Positions 15,733 through 24,094 of a stretch of 35,105 nt of DNA are shown piece by piece. The position numbers and the translations under genes are program-made. The notes under the pieces are model-generated. The model ran no database searches. It had not been told where the DNA came from and saw only the letters and a program-made list of their open reading frames with translations. This stretch comes from CAYSRC01 sp964433495. GTDB taxonomy: Bacteria; Bacillota; Clostridia; Oscillospirales; Ruminococcaceae. Position 1 is the first letter of the stretch; the number at the start of each line of letters is the position of its first letter. Location of the stretch: the NCBI GenBank assembly GCA_964433495.1, contig CAYSRC010000024.1:1-35105 (forward strand). The letters run 5' to 3'.

Positions 15733-17784
15733 GTGTTTTCAGAAAAGAACGGAAAGCTTGTCTATTCGTTTGACAACGAGACCGTGCAGGTGGAGGCCTG
15801 GGGCAAAAACGCGCTGCGTGTGCGGGCGACCAAAAACGCCGCCCTCACCGACAACGACTGGGCGCTGAGCGAGCCCGTCAGGGAGACCGAGGGCAGGGTC
15901 GAGATATACAAGGACGAGAGCGGCTACTCGAAGAGCATCGCCAACATGAACATGGGCGGTGACAGGTCGTACGCAAAGATAACAAACGGCAGCCTGACCG
16001 CCTGCTTTAACGCGGAGGGCGTGCTGACCTTCACCAACGAGAAGGGTAAGGTGCTTTTGCAGGAGAACTGGAGGCGCCTTCAGGACAACCCCAGCATGTC
16101 CCTCAAGTATGAGGGGCGCGAGTTCAGAAGCGTCAACGGTGAGAACTGGAGGCTTGTCTTCCGCTTTAAGCCCAACGACGACGAGAAGATCTTCGGCATG
16201 GGACAGTATCAGCAGAAGTACCTCGACCAAAAGGGGTGCGTGCTCGAGCTGTCCCACCGCAACAGTCAGGCGTCGGTGCCGTTTTATATCTCCAACATCG
16301 GCTACGGCTTTTTGTGGAACAACCCCGCCATCGGCAAGGTGACCTTCGGCAAGAACGGAACCGAGTGGATAGCGGACAGCACCCGCCAGGCCGACTACTG
16401 GGTCGTCGCGGGCGACGACCCCAAGGAGCTGGAGGAGACCTACACGGCCGTCACCGGACGCGCGCCGATGATGCCGGACTACGGCATGGGCTTTTGGCAG
16501 TGCAAGCTGCGCTACCGCACGCAGGACGAGCTGCTGGCCGTGGCGAGAAAGCACAAGGAGCTGGGTCTGCCGATGGACGTCATTGTGGCGGACTTCTTCC
16601 ACTGGACGCAGCAGGGCGAATACAAGTTTGACCCCGCGTACTGGCCCGATGTCGAGGGCATGTGCAGGGAGCTGGACGAGATGGGCATCAAGCTGATGGT
16701 CTCGATCTGGCCGACGGTCGACTATCGCTCGGAGAACTTCGGCGAGATGATGGAGAAGGGATACCTCGTGCGCACCGAGCGCGGCGCGCGCCTGACGATG
16801 CAGTGCTTCGGGCAGGAGGTCTTTATGGACCCGACCAACCCCGGCACGAGGGAGTTTGTGTGGGGCAAGAGCAAGCAGAACTACTGGGACAAGGGCGTCC
16901 GCCTGTTTTGGCTGGACGAGGCCGAGCCCGAGTACACGGTGTACGACTATGAAAACTATCGCTACTACCTCGGCACCGACCTCGAGGTGGGCAACGTGTA
17001 CCCGCTGTACTACGCGAAGATGTATTATGACGGCATGAAAGAGGCCGGCATGGACAACCCGATGAACCTGCTGCGGTGCGCGTGGGCCGGCAGCGCGAAG
17101 TACGGTGCGCTCGTGTGGTCGGGCGACATCGACTCGACATTTGAGTGCTTTAACCGCCAGGTGCGCGCGGGCCTGAGCATGGCGGTCGCGGGCATCCCGT
17201 GGTGGACCACCGACATCGGGGGCTTCCACGGCGCGGACATCCACGACCCCAAGTTCCACGAGCTGCTGCTCAGGTGGTTTGCGTACGGGTGCTTTTGCCC
17301 GGTATTCCGTCTGCACGGCAACCGCAACCCCGCCTACGGCTATGAGGGCGACTTTATCTCGGGCATCGGGGCGTTCGGCTCGGGCGCCGAGAACGAGGTT
17401 TGGAGCTACGGCGAGGACTGCTTTAAGGTCATGAAGAAGTACCTGTTCCTGCGCGAGAGGCTGCGCCCCTACATCAAGGAGCAGATGGCCCTCACCCACG
17501 ACAAGGGCACGCCCATCATGCGTCCGCTGTTCTTCGACTTTAAGGACGACAAGGCCGCGTGGGATGTGGACGACCAGTACATGTTCGGGCCGGACATCAT
17601 GGTCTCGCCCGTCATGGAGGCCGGGGCGAAGAGCCGCAGGGTCTATCTGCCCGCCGGAGCGAGCTGGACCGACGCGTGGACCGGCAAAGCCTATGAGGGC
17701 GGACAGACCGTCGAAGCCGACGCGCCCATCGACATCATCCCGCTGTTCTTAAAGGACGGAGCCTGCTACCCCATAGCTGAATAA
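15733..17784 (+). CDS. Glycoside hydrolase family 31 (alpha-xylosidase-like)
   Basis: A 683-residue enzyme without signal peptide, so it acts in the cytoplasm on imported oligosaccharides. A GH31 N-terminal beta-sandwich (about residues 1-240, with FKPNDDEKIFGMGQYQQKYL) precedes the (beta/alpha)8 barrel (about 245-590). The catalytic nucleophile is D395 in FWLDEAEPEYT and the acid/base is D465 in WSGDIDS; GIPWWTTDIGGF and RLHGNRNP are further conserved barrel segments. The W-x-D-x-x-E-P-E form of the nucleophile motif is common in alpha-xylosidases and related GH31 enzymes, and differs from sulfoquinovosidases (ADFGE) and starch alpha-glucosidases (DMNE). The xylulokinase gene next door supports alpha-xylosidase, but alpha-glucosidase remains possible. 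Confidence 0.9.
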   Translation: MFSEKNGKLVYSFDNETVQVEAWGKNALRVRATKNAALTDNDWALSEPVRETEGRVEIYKDESGYSKSIANMNMGGDRSYAKITNGSLTACFNAEGVLTFTNEKGKVLLQENWRRLQDNPSMSLKYEGREFRSVNGENWRLVFRFKPNDDEKIFGMGQYQQKYLDQKGCVLELSHRNSQASVPFYISNIGYGFLWNNPAIGKVTFGKNGTEWIADSTRQADYWVVAGDDPKELEETYTAVTGRAPMMPDYGMGFWQCKLRYRTQDELLAVARKHKELGLPMDVIVADFFHWTQQGEYKFDPAYWPDVEGMCRELDEMGIKLMVSIWPTVDYRSENFGEMMEKGYLVRTERGARLTMQCFGQEVFMDPTNPGTREFVWGKSKQNYWDKGVRLFWLDEAEPEYTVYDYENYRYYLGTDLEVGNVYPLYYAKMYYDGMKEAGMDNPMNLLRCAWAGSAKYGALVWSGDIDSTFECFNRQVRAGLSMAVAGIPWWTTDIGGFHGADIHDPKFHELLLRWFAYGCFCPVFRLHGNRNPAYGYEGDFISGIGAFGSGAENEVWSYGEDCFKVMKKYLFLRERLRPYIKEQMALTHDKGTPIMRPLFFDFKDDKAAWDVDDQYMFGPDIMVSPVMEAGAKSRRVYLPAGASWTDAWTGKAYEGGQTVEADAPIDIIPLFLKDGACYPIAE

Positions 17785-17867
17785 CAACCCGTCGGGGGTG
17801 CGGCCCGCAGCACACAGGCTGCAAGACCGCGCCCCCTTTTTATCCCCAAAAGAGAAGAGGCGAGGAT

Positions 17868-19346
17868 ATGCTGTATATCGGAATTGATCTCGGAACCTCT
17901 GCGATGAAGCTGCTTTTGATGGACGAGAGGGGGACGGTTCGCCGGGTGGTGTCCCGCGAGTATCCCCTCGAGTTCCCGAAGCCCGGCTGGAGCCAGCAGA
18001 ACCCGCAGGACTGGTGGCGGGCGCTCTGCAGCGGTATGCCGGAGCTTTTGCAGGGCGAAAACGCCGCGGAGGTCGCGGGCATCGGCGTGGGCGGGCAGAT
18101 GCACGGCCTTGTGGCGCTGGACAGCGAGGACAGGGTAATCCGCCCGGCCATACTGTGGAACGACGGGCGCACCGCGAAGCAGGTGGACTATCTCAACGAG
18201 ACGGTCGGCCGCGACAAGCTGGCGGCGCGGACGGCGAACATCGCGTTCGCGGGCTTCACCGCCCCGAAGCTGCTGTGGATGAGGGAGAACGAGCCCGAAA
18301 GCTTTGCCCGCATCGACAAGATCATGCTGCCGAAGGATTACATCAACTACCGGCTGACGGGGGTGCACTGCACCGACTGTTCCGACGCGTCGGGGATGCT
18401 GCTGCTGGACGTCGAGCACAGGCGGTGGTCGGCTGAGATGCTGGAGCTGTGCGGTGTGCGGGAGGAGCAGATGCCGAAGCTTTTTGAGAGCTTTGCCCCG
18501 GTGGGTACGCTGCTGTCCGAGAGTGCAAAGGCCCTCGGCCTGCCGCAGTCGGTCGTTGTGGCGGCGGGCGCGGGGGACAACGCCGCGGCTGCCGTCGGCA
18601 CGGGGACGGTGGGGCAGGGGGGCTGCAACATCTCGCTCGGCACCTCGGGCACCGTCTTTGTCTCGTCTAAGGACTTTTGCGCGGACAAAAGCTGCGGCCT
18701 GCACGCCTTTGCGCACGCGGACGGCGGGTATCACCTGATGGGGTGTATGCTGTCCGCCGCGTCGTGCAACAAGTGGCTGATGGAGGAGATCTTTAAGACC
18801 GGCGACTACGCCGCGGAGCAGGCGGCAATCGCGCCCGAGCGCCTCGGGCGCAACCGGGTGTTCTTTTTGCCGTATCTCATGGGCGAGCGCAGCCCCATCA
18901 ACGACACCGACGCGCGGGGCGCCTTTGTCGGTATGACGATGGACACCTCTCGTGCGGACATGACGCAGGCGATGCTGGAGGGCGTCGCATTCGCGATACG
19001 GGACAGCCTTGAGATCGTGCGCGGCCTCGGCGTGGAGGTGACAAGGAGCATGATCTGCGGCGGTGGGGCAAAAAGCCCGCTGTGGAAGAAAATTGTCGCG
19101 AACGTGCTCAACGTCGAGCTCGAGTCGGCGGCGTCGGAGCAGGGGCCCGGCCTCGGCGGCGCGATGCTCGCCATGGTGGCCTGCGGGGTGTACCCGAGCG
19201 TGCAGGACGCGTGCGACGCGCTTGTCACCGTCACCGAGCGGGTGGAGCCGGAGCCCGCGCTCGCGGCCCTGTATGACGAGCGGTACCGAAAGTTTAAGCT
19301 TATATATCCCGCGTGCAAAGCGCTGTTTGCCCGTTTGGCACAGTGA
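17868..19346 (+). CDS. xylB: Xylulokinase (FGGY family)
   Basis: A 492-residue carbohydrate kinase that transfers the ATP gamma-phosphate to a ketopentose, feeding the pentose phosphate pathway. The N-terminal ATPase lobe begins IGIDLGTSAMKLLLMD (phosphate-1 loop); GGQMHGLVALD and ILWNDGRTAKQ are the strongest XylB markers; GAGDNAAAAVG carries the catalytic Asp (D237); LGTSGTVF is the second phosphate loop; and CGGGAKSPLWKKIVANVL is the adenosine motif. Length and motifs match XylB throughout. Other FGGY kinases acting on ribulose or D-allulose-type sugars cannot be fully excluded, because the partner isomerase is unusual. The start is ATG 17868, preceded by a purine-rich GAGGCGAGG. Confidence 0.92.
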   Translation: MLYIGIDLGTSAMKLLLMDERGTVRRVVSREYPLEFPKPGWSQQNPQDWWRALCSGMPELLQGENAAEVAGIGVGGQMHGLVALDSEDRVIRPAILWNDGRTAKQVDYLNETVGRDKLAARTANIAFAGFTAPKLLWMRENEPESFARIDKIMLPKDYINYRLTGVHCTDCSDASGMLLLDVEHRRWSAEMLELCGVREEQMPKLFESFAPVGTLLSESAKALGLPQSVVVAAGAGDNAAAAVGTGTVGQGGCNISLGTSGTVFVSSKDFCADKSCGLHAFAHADGGYHLMGCMLSAASCNKWLMEEIFKTGDYAAEQAAIAPERLGRNRVFFLPYLMGERSPINDTDARGAFVGMTMDTSRADMTQAMLEGVAFAIRDSLEIVRGLGVEVTRSMICGGGAKSPLWKKIVANVLNVELESAASEQGPGLGGAMLAMVACGVYPSVQDACDALVTVTERVEPEPALAALYDERYRKFKLIYPACKALFARLAQ

Positions 19347-19363
19347 GAAAGGAGCGACCGATT

Positions 19364-20002
19364 ATGAAGATTCTGCCTGTGAGCGACCCGTCATTTAAGC
19401 AGTACGGGGCGGTTGCGGAGGGATATGACCTCTCGGAGCTGCTGTCCGTCTTAAAAAAGGCGGCGCCCGTCCCGAAGGACGGCACCGACTATCAGCCGAG
19501 CAGGCCCGAGCTTGAGGCGACGGAGGTGTTCGGCGCGCTGAGCCGCGGGGCGTTCGGCGGGATGCCCGCCCAGTTCGGCTGGTGCAGCGGGCACAACACC
19601 AAGCTCAACTGCCTCGAGTACCACCGGGACAGCGAGTTTAACGTCGGCACCGGGGATTTTATCCTGCTCGTGGCAAAGCGCGAGGAGATCGAAAACGGCG
19701 TGCTGGACACGAAAAAGGTGAAAGCCTTTTATGTGCCCGCGGGCGTGCTGGTGGAGGTGTACGCGACGACGCTGCACTACGCGCCCTGCTCGCCCAAAAA
19801 GGGGGAGGGCTTTCAGGTGCTGGTGGCGCTGCCGAGAGGGACCAACGGGCCCGCGCCGCAGGTCGAACGCCGCAACCCCGAGGACGCCATGCTTTGGGCG
19901 TGCAACAAGTGGCTGCTGGCGCACAAGGACACATCGGAGGCTGCACAGGGGGCGTACATCGGACTGAGCGGCGAAAATATTGACATGGAACCGATGATCT
20001 GA
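19364..20002 (+). CDS. DUF4867 family protein, cupin-like
   Basis: A 212-residue cytosolic protein. I recognise it as DUF4867, a family commonly linked to sugar operons of gut Firmicutes and without an established reaction as far as I know. The centre looks like a double-stranded beta-helix: NCLEYHRDSEFNVGTGDFIL gives E-x-H and a later acidic residue, and FYVPAGVLVEVYATTLHYAP gives the second His, the usual metal-binding arrangement of cupin sugar isomerases and epimerases. It lies 17 bases after xylB and 13 before the isomerase, so it is very likely part of the same catabolic step, perhaps an epimerase or mutarotase preparing the substrate; that is inference. AAGGAG lies at good spacing before ATG 19364. 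Confidence 0.75.
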   Translation: MKILPVSDPSFKQYGAVAEGYDLSELLSVLKKAAPVPKDGTDYQPSRPELEATEVFGALSRGAFGGMPAQFGWCSGHNTKLNCLEYHRDSEFNVGTGDFILLVAKREEIENGVLDTKKVKAFYVPAGVLVEVYATTLHYAPCSPKKGEGFQVLVALPRGTNGPAPQVERRNPEDAMLWACNKWLLAHKDTSEAAQGAYIGLSGENIDMEPMI

Positions 20003-20015
20003 GGAGGAGATTGCT

Positions 20016-21494
20016 ATGAACAACATACCTGAAATCAAGTTAGGCATCATCGCGGTGTCGCGCGACTGCTTCCCGATCGAGCTGTCGACGCAGCGGCGCA
20101 AAAACATCGCGGCCGCAGCGAAGGGGCTGCCCCTTTACGAGTGCCCTGTCACGGTGGAAAACGAAAAGGACATGCTGGCGGCCGTCGAGGACGTGACAAA
20201 GGCCGGGTGCAACGCGCTGTGCGTGTTTTTGGGCAACTTCGGCCCCGAGACCCCCGAGACCCTTATCGCGAAGTATTTTGACGGGCCGTGCATGTTTGTC
20301 GCGGCGGCGGAGGGGGACGGCGACCTCATCAACGGGCGAGGCGACGCATTTTGCGGGATGCTCAACTGTTCGTACAACCTCGGCATGAGGCATCTCAAGG
20401 GGGTTATCCCCGAGTATCCCGTCGGGACGGCGGAGGACATCGCGCGGATGATGGAGGAGTTTTTGCCGATCGCGCGGGCGGTTGTGGGGATGAAGAACCT
20501 CAAGATCATCACCTTCGGGCCCCGCCCTCAGGACTTTTTTGCGTGCAACGCGCCCATCAAGGGGCTGTACGAGCTGGGGGTCGAGGTCGAGGAAAACTCG
20601 GAGCTCGACCTGCTGGTGTCGTACAAGGCGCACGCGGGGGACGAGCGGATCGACGCGGTGTGCAGGGACATGGCCGAAGAGCTGGGCGTCGGCGGAAACA
20701 ACTATCCCGACCTGCTGCCCCGCATGGCGCAGTTTGAGCTGACGCTGCTCGACTGGGCGGAAAACCATAGGGGTGCGCGCCGTTACGTGGCGTTTGCGGA
20801 CAAGTGCTGGCCCGCATTCCCCGAGCAGTTCGGGTTTGAGCCATGCTATGTCAACTCGCGCCTCGCTTCGCGGGGAATCCCCGTTTCGTGCGAGGTTGAC
20901 ATCTACGGCGCGCTGTCCGAGTACATCGGCATGTGCATCACGGGCGACACGGTGACCCTGCTCGACATCAACAACTCGGTGCCGAAGTACCTGTACGACG
21001 AGGACATCAAGGGGAAGTACCCGTACGCGCTGAGCGACACGTTTATGGGCTTCCACTGCGGCAACACGCCGTCGTGCAAGATGTGCGCCGACCGCGCGGT
21101 AAAGTATCAGCTCATTCAAAACAGGCTGCTTGAAAACGGCGGCGAGCCCGACTTCACACGGGGTACCCTTGAGGGGGACATTGCGGCGAGCCCCATCACC
21201 TTCTATCGCTTGCAGTGCGACAGCGAGGGACAGCTGCGGGCCTACATCGCGCAGGGCGAGGTTTTGGACGTCAAGACCCGCAGCTTCGGCGGCATCGGCG
21301 TTTTCGCCATCCCCGAGATGGGCAGATTCTATCGCCATGTGCTGGTGGAGAAGAGATATCCCCACCACGGGGCAGTCGCCTTTGAGCACTGCGGCAAGGC
21401 GCTGTTTGCCCTTATGCGCTACCTCGGGATTGGGGACATCTCGTACAACCGTCCGAAGGAGCTGCCGTATCCCACCGAAAACCCGTTTGCGTGA
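20016..21494 (+). CDS. L-fucose isomerase superfamily aldose-ketose isomerase
   Basis: A 492-residue enzyme of the FucI/AraA fold. Metal ligands can be proposed: E293 in SCEVDIYG and D317 in LLDINNS, separated by 24 residues exactly as E337 and D361 in E. coli FucI, and His450 or His451 in PHHGAVAF. NCSYNLGMRHL and ADKCWPAFPEQFGFEPC are further conserved segments; the latter includes the family's KCWP motif. It is about 100 residues shorter than FucI. As the operon has a xylulokinase but no TIM-barrel xylose isomerase, this protein probably makes the ketose that XylB phosphorylates. Its natural aldose could be D-xylose, D-lyxose, L-arabinose or another sugar. GAGGAGA precedes the ATG. It is the last gene of the operon. 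Confidence 0.85.
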   Translation: MNNIPEIKLGIIAVSRDCFPIELSTQRRKNIAAAAKGLPLYECPVTVENEKDMLAAVEDVTKAGCNALCVFLGNFGPETPETLIAKYFDGPCMFVAAAEGDGDLINGRGDAFCGMLNCSYNLGMRHLKGVIPEYPVGTAEDIARMMEEFLPIARAVVGMKNLKIITFGPRPQDFFACNAPIKGLYELGVEVEENSELDLLVSYKAHAGDERIDAVCRDMAEELGVGGNNYPDLLPRMAQFELTLLDWAENHRGARRYVAFADKCWPAFPEQFGFEPCYVNSRLASRGIPVSCEVDIYGALSEYIGMCITGDTVTLLDINNSVPKYLYDEDIKGKYPYALSDTFMGFHCGNTPSCKMCADRAVKYQLIQNRLLENGGEPDFTRGTLEGDIAASPITFYRLQCDSEGQLRAYIAQGEVLDVKTRSFGGIGVFAIPEMGRFYRHVLVEKRYPHHGAVAFEHCGKALFALMRYLGIGDISYNRPKELPYPTENPFA

Positions 21495-21631
21495 GAGTTT
21501 GGATGTTTGAGGGCTGAGGGCTTTGCGAGCCGAGGGTTTTGCGGGCCATGACCCTTGAACGGAGGAAAGCGGCTGCGCCGAAGGCTTCGGGCCGAAAGCG
21601 GGATTTTAGAAAAACAGGAAAGTATAAAAAA

Positions 21632-21692
21632 TAAAAAGGCCGACGGGACCCGATGAATGGTAAGACGGGGCCTGCCGGCTTTTTGTTGTTTT
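21632..21692 (+). terminator. Operon terminator
   Basis: A long GC-rich hairpin (left arm from AAAAAGGCCGACGGG, right arm CGGGGCCTGCCGGC), followed by TTTTTGTTGTTTTTT. It ends the transport/catabolism operon about 140 bases after the last stop codon. Confidence 0.85.
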
Positions 21693-21756
21693 TTGGAGAG
21701 TCAAATATCAAGGTGGGAGATGACCGCACGGCAGGGAGTGGAGATAGGGAATTTAC

Positions 21757-21874
21757 AATGTCTCAGTCAGCTGTGCTGACAGATCACTTTATAGACGACT
21801 CGCATACTTGCGTGAGGTATACCGAACGCCTTACCGAACACCGTACCGATTGTGTTCGGTAAGGGAGCTTAAGG
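21757..21874 (+). repeat. Repeat type B, copy 6, with nested hairpins
   Basis: B-like start CTCAGTCAGC..GCTGACAG, a loop-1 hairpin (ACTCGC / GTGAG around ATACTTGC), and CCGAACAC/GTGTTCGG (21834-21859) around CGTACCGATT, closing with TAAGGGAGCTTAAGG. 21880-22119 holds further decayed copies and no gene. Confidence 0.75.
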
Positions 21875-22119
21875 ACACAGGTCCTGAAGCCTTGTTTAAA
21901 GAGCCGTGTTGATTGTGTTTGGGAAAGGGCTTCAATGGCAACGAGGAATTAAGGGGGGGGGCAATCCCCCGCCATTGCGTGACACCCCCCACCTTAGACA
22001 AGTAGGGCTTAATGGCAAGGACGAAGGGCAAGGGAGAAAGACAAAGGACACAACCCTTCCGTCGAGGCTTTGCCGCGCCGCCCCCCCCTTTACACAAGGG
22101 GAGGCTTAAGGGTAAGGAC

Positions 22120-22392
22120 AATCCCTCAGTCAGCTGTCCTGACCGTTTACTTTACACACCTCACATACTTGCATGAGGTGTAGCTGTGCGGCAGATGCGC
22201 GTCGTAAGCGGAACGGATGCGCAGCAGGCTCCGCATATTCCCGCGGGGTGGCCGCATGTTAAAGGTACGGACATGCGGCACAATTCACGGGAATATGTGA
22301 ACCCTGCCGAGTGTCGTACTCTTTTACACTCGACAGAATTCCCGAGAGTATGTGAACCCTACCGATTGCGTTCGGTAAGGGAGCCTTAAGGG
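22120..22392 (+). repeat. Repeat type B, copy 7, with several nested hairpins
   Basis: It starts AATCCCTCAGTCAGC and ends AAGGGAGCCTTAAGGG. Nested inside are ACACCTCA/TGAGGTGT (22156-22181); CTCCGC/GCGGGG (22229-22248) around ATATTCCC; GCCGCATGT/ACATGCGGC (22251-22279) around TAAAGGTACGG; TTCAC/GTGAA (22284-22301) around GGGAATAT; and CGAGTGT/ACACTCG (22308-22332) around CGTACTCTTTT. Confidence 0.82.
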
Positions 22393-22566
22393 AAAGGGCA
22401 CCATAAGGGCAGGGGCGCGCTTGCGACAGAGGAGGGGAGAGAAAAAGTGGGAGGGCGAAAAAAGGGATAAAAAAGCCGAAACCCGCTGAAATACAGGCTG
22501 TACTCGAACTTTCGAACCCTTCATAGCTGCCGGGTACATTGTTCTACCGATCGCCATACAGACACA

Positions 22567-22594
22567 AGAGCCCCCGGCAGCAGCCGGGGGCTCT
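22567..22594. terminator. Perfect 12-bp hairpin
   Basis: AGAGCCCCCGGC-AGCA-GCCGGGGGCTCT. There is no strong U-run on either strand. It may end transcription from the minus-strand phage genes to its right. 22393-22566 holds no gene that I can support. Confidence 0.5.
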
Positions 22595-22600
22595 CATCTT

Positions 22601-22770
22601 ATGCCGGGATGCTTTCGCTGATTCGTTTCGGCACGGCTGGTAGTATCACAGCCGGGGGCTTTCAGCCGACCCGGTTCGCCGGACAGGGCAAGCTAAAGAA
22701 TTTGCATCGGAGCCGGTTGCTTTGCCCCGGGCTTGCCGATGAAGGGGAAGCGGTAACGCTTCCCTTTTTT
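22601..22770 (+). ncRNA. Candidate structured RNA ending in a terminator
   Basis: About 170 bases with successive helices: TGCCG/CGGCA, GGCTG/CAGCC, and CCGG-TTCG-CCGG (22671-22682). There are also two competing pairings: GGCAAGC (22687-22693) can pair with GCTTTGCC (22719-22726) or with GCTTGCC (22731-22737), while CATCGG (22705-22710) pairs with CCGATG (22736-22741). A clean terminator follows. No downstream gene lies on this strand, so it would be a stand-alone small RNA. No known riboswitch class was recognised. Confidence 0.33.
22745..22770 (+). terminator. Rho-independent terminator
   Basis: GGGAAGCG-GTAA-CGCTTCCC followed by six T residues. Confidence 0.88.
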
Positions 22771-22803
22771 CACCTGTTTTATGTCGCCTCCTTCACGGCG
22801 GCT

Positions 22804-23178
22804 TTAAAGTGAGCTCTCCGATTTAACTGCCGCCCGCTCGGTGTCCCTCATCTGTCTCTGCACGTGCGCCGCCATGACGGAGATAAACTCGGAAACCGAC
22901 GGCGGAGCATAGAGCGGATACCCGGCCAATCCTTTCAGTCGGTCGGGATTCACGGCCCAAGCGCGATAGATAATCGTGCGGATGTCTCGTTTGACACAGC
23001 ACGCGCCGCACCCGCATTGTTCGGCAGCCGCCCCGTAGATCTGTTCCACGACACGCAGCAATCGGGCCTCGTCCTCGACGGCGAGCTCTATCGCAAGCAG
23101 GGCCTGTCGATAGCCGTGGTAACGCTTTGTGATGCCCAAACGGCGGAACTCATCGCGAATAATGTCGGTGATCTTCAT
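22804..23178 (-). CDS. Stand-alone Spo0A C-terminal-domain protein
   Basis: A 124-residue protein consisting almost only of the six-helix DNA-binding domain of the sporulation master regulator Spo0A, without a receiver domain. The match runs along the whole domain: IIRDEFRRLGITKRYHGYRQ against the Spo0A start, then AIELAVEDEARLL and VVEQIYGAAAEQ, the recognition-helix region CVKRDIRTIIYRAWAVN (Spo0A: R-V-E-R-A-I-R-H-A-I-E-V-A-W), GYPLYAPPSVSEFISVMA at the end. It should bind DNA at or near 0A-boxes without phosphorylation control. Start ATG 23178 has TCCTCC (complement of GGAGGA) at the right distance. It is the last gene of the minus-strand phage-like block, so it may be a phage protein that interferes with or reads sporulation state. 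Confidence 0.82.
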   Translation of the reverse strand: MKITDIIRDEFRRLGITKRYHGYRQALLAIELAVEDEARLLRVVEQIYGAAAEQCGCGACCVKRDIRTIIYRAWAVNPDRLKGLAGYPLYAPPSVSEFISVMAAHVQRQMRDTERAAVKSESSL

Positions 23179-23280
23179 TGAAATATCCTCCAAAATAGTA
23201 TTTAAGAAATCATAGTTCAAGAAATACATTTTGGTAATAAATTCAATGATTTGACGATGATTTTTATGCACAAAGCGCAG

Positions 23281-23319
23281 AAAAAGGCCGAGAGAGAGAC
23301 AAATCACCTCATCCCGGCC
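23281..23319 (-). terminator. Terminator after the SH3-like membrane protein gene
   Basis: On the minus strand a GGCCGGGATGAGG / TCTCTCTCGGCC hairpin is followed by TTTTT. Confidence 0.7.
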
Positions 23320-23336
23320 CCGTTGCCGTCGCAGTC

Positions 23337-23957
23337 CTACGCCACCGCCGCTCTGACGGTCTCTACAATTTTCGTGAGCCTCGCGGCCTCGGCCTGCGCC
23401 GTTTTCAGCTGTGCCCTGAGCTGCGCGATCTCGGATTCAAGCGTCGCGCTGCCGGTGTCCGCGAGATGCAGCGCCGCCCAGTCGGGGCTGTACGCCACCC
23501 AAAGGGCGTCGCCGATGCCGTTGACATCGGGCTCGAGCAGGTACCACACATATCCGTCCGCCTCGGCGCGGTCGTGGATGTTGTAGATCCCCCGAGCGGC
23601 ATAACCCCATCGGCTGCCGCTTAGGGTCGGATAGAGCCGTGCGTTGACCACGCTCGAGACGATCTCGAGCTGGTCTTTGCTCTCGTCTCGCGCGACCGGC
23701 GTGCCGTAGGCCTTCGCCGTCTGTGCGGTGCGGATGCGCTCGGGCAGCAGCGTGCCGGTGCTCACGACCGGGTTCGCGGCGGCGGGCACGCCCGCGACGG
23801 CGAACAGATCGACCCCGAACGCCAAAGCGCAGCTGACGCCGAGCAGCATCGCGGCCGCGATCTGCCACTGAAAGCGCCTGTCCACAAACAGCGTCCCGGC
23901 GTAGGTGACGACCGCCTCGATGACGATCGATAAAAAGAGTAGTGCGTACCATTTCAT
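23337..23957 (-). CDS. Phage-type membrane protein with SH3-like domain and coiled coil
   Basis: A 206-residue protein starting MKWYALLFLSIVIEAVV. Two hydrophobic segments (about residues 3-22 and 35-58) are followed by a Pro/Ala-rich linker, then a domain (about 90-150: VVNARLYPTLSGSRWGYAAR, ending GDALWVAYSPDW) that resembles bacterial SH3 folds, whose first strand usually reads V-N-x-R and whose last reads G-W-V. The C-terminal 45 residues form a heptad-like coiled coil (LESEIAQLRAQLKTAQAEAA). This architecture occurs in phage lysis or tail-end modules of Firmicutes. The function is unknown. ATG 23957 has GGAGGG 8 bases upstream; the same frame extends upstream but without signals. Confidence 0.68.
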   Translation of the reverse strand: MKWYALLFLSIVIEAVVTYAGTLFVDRRFQWQIAAAMLLGVSCALAFGVDLFAVAGVPAAANPVVSTGTLLPERIRTAQTAKAYGTPVARDESKDQLEIVSSVVNARLYPTLSGSRWGYAARGIYNIHDRAEADGYVWYLLEPDVNGIGDALWVAYSPDWAALHLADTGSATLESEIAQLRAQLKTAQAEAARLTKIVETVRAAVA

Positions 23958-24001
23958 GTTGAAATCCCTCCGTTTTATGTAAATAAAAAAGAGCCCCGCG
24001 A

Positions 24002-24030
24002 TTGCGAAACTCTCAGAAGTATGGTATATT
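24002..24030 (+). promoter_or_regulatory. Promoter of the type I toxin gene
   Basis: TTGCGA (24002-24007), a 17-bp spacer, TATATT (24025-24030), 65 bases before the toxin ATG. Confidence 0.72.
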
Positions 24031-24094
24031 GAATTCGGCGCTGTCACAAACGGCAGGCGGTTAGCCGCTCCCTACAAGAAAGGGGGTGGTGCTT

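Noticed and set aside
15739..17499. Long open frame antisense to the GH31 gene (over 580 codons), and similar long antisense frames at 26051-28117 and 20040-21389
   Set aside because: They mirror the strong GC-rich third-position bias of the real genes, have no ribosome sites and encode Ala/Arg/His/Val-rich sequence without recognisable domains.
15733..21494. Sulfoquinovose catabolism (GH31 plus sugar isomerase plus kinase)
   Set aside because: The GH31 nucleophile motif is WLDEAEPE and not the ADFGE-type of sulfoquinovosidases, and no transaldolase, aldolase or sulfolactaldehyde enzyme is present.
22480..22556. tRNA or phage attachment site on the minus strand (GGGTTCGAAAGTTCGAGT resembles a T-arm)
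   Set aside because: No acceptor, D or anticodon stems can be formed around it. It may be an attachment-site remnant, but nothing confirms that.
22681..22745. Cyclic-di-GMP-I (GEMM) riboswitch, suggested by CAGGGCAA and CCGATG
   Set aside because: The GAAA tetraloop helix and the GACGCAAAGCC core are missing, and there is no downstream gene on that strand.
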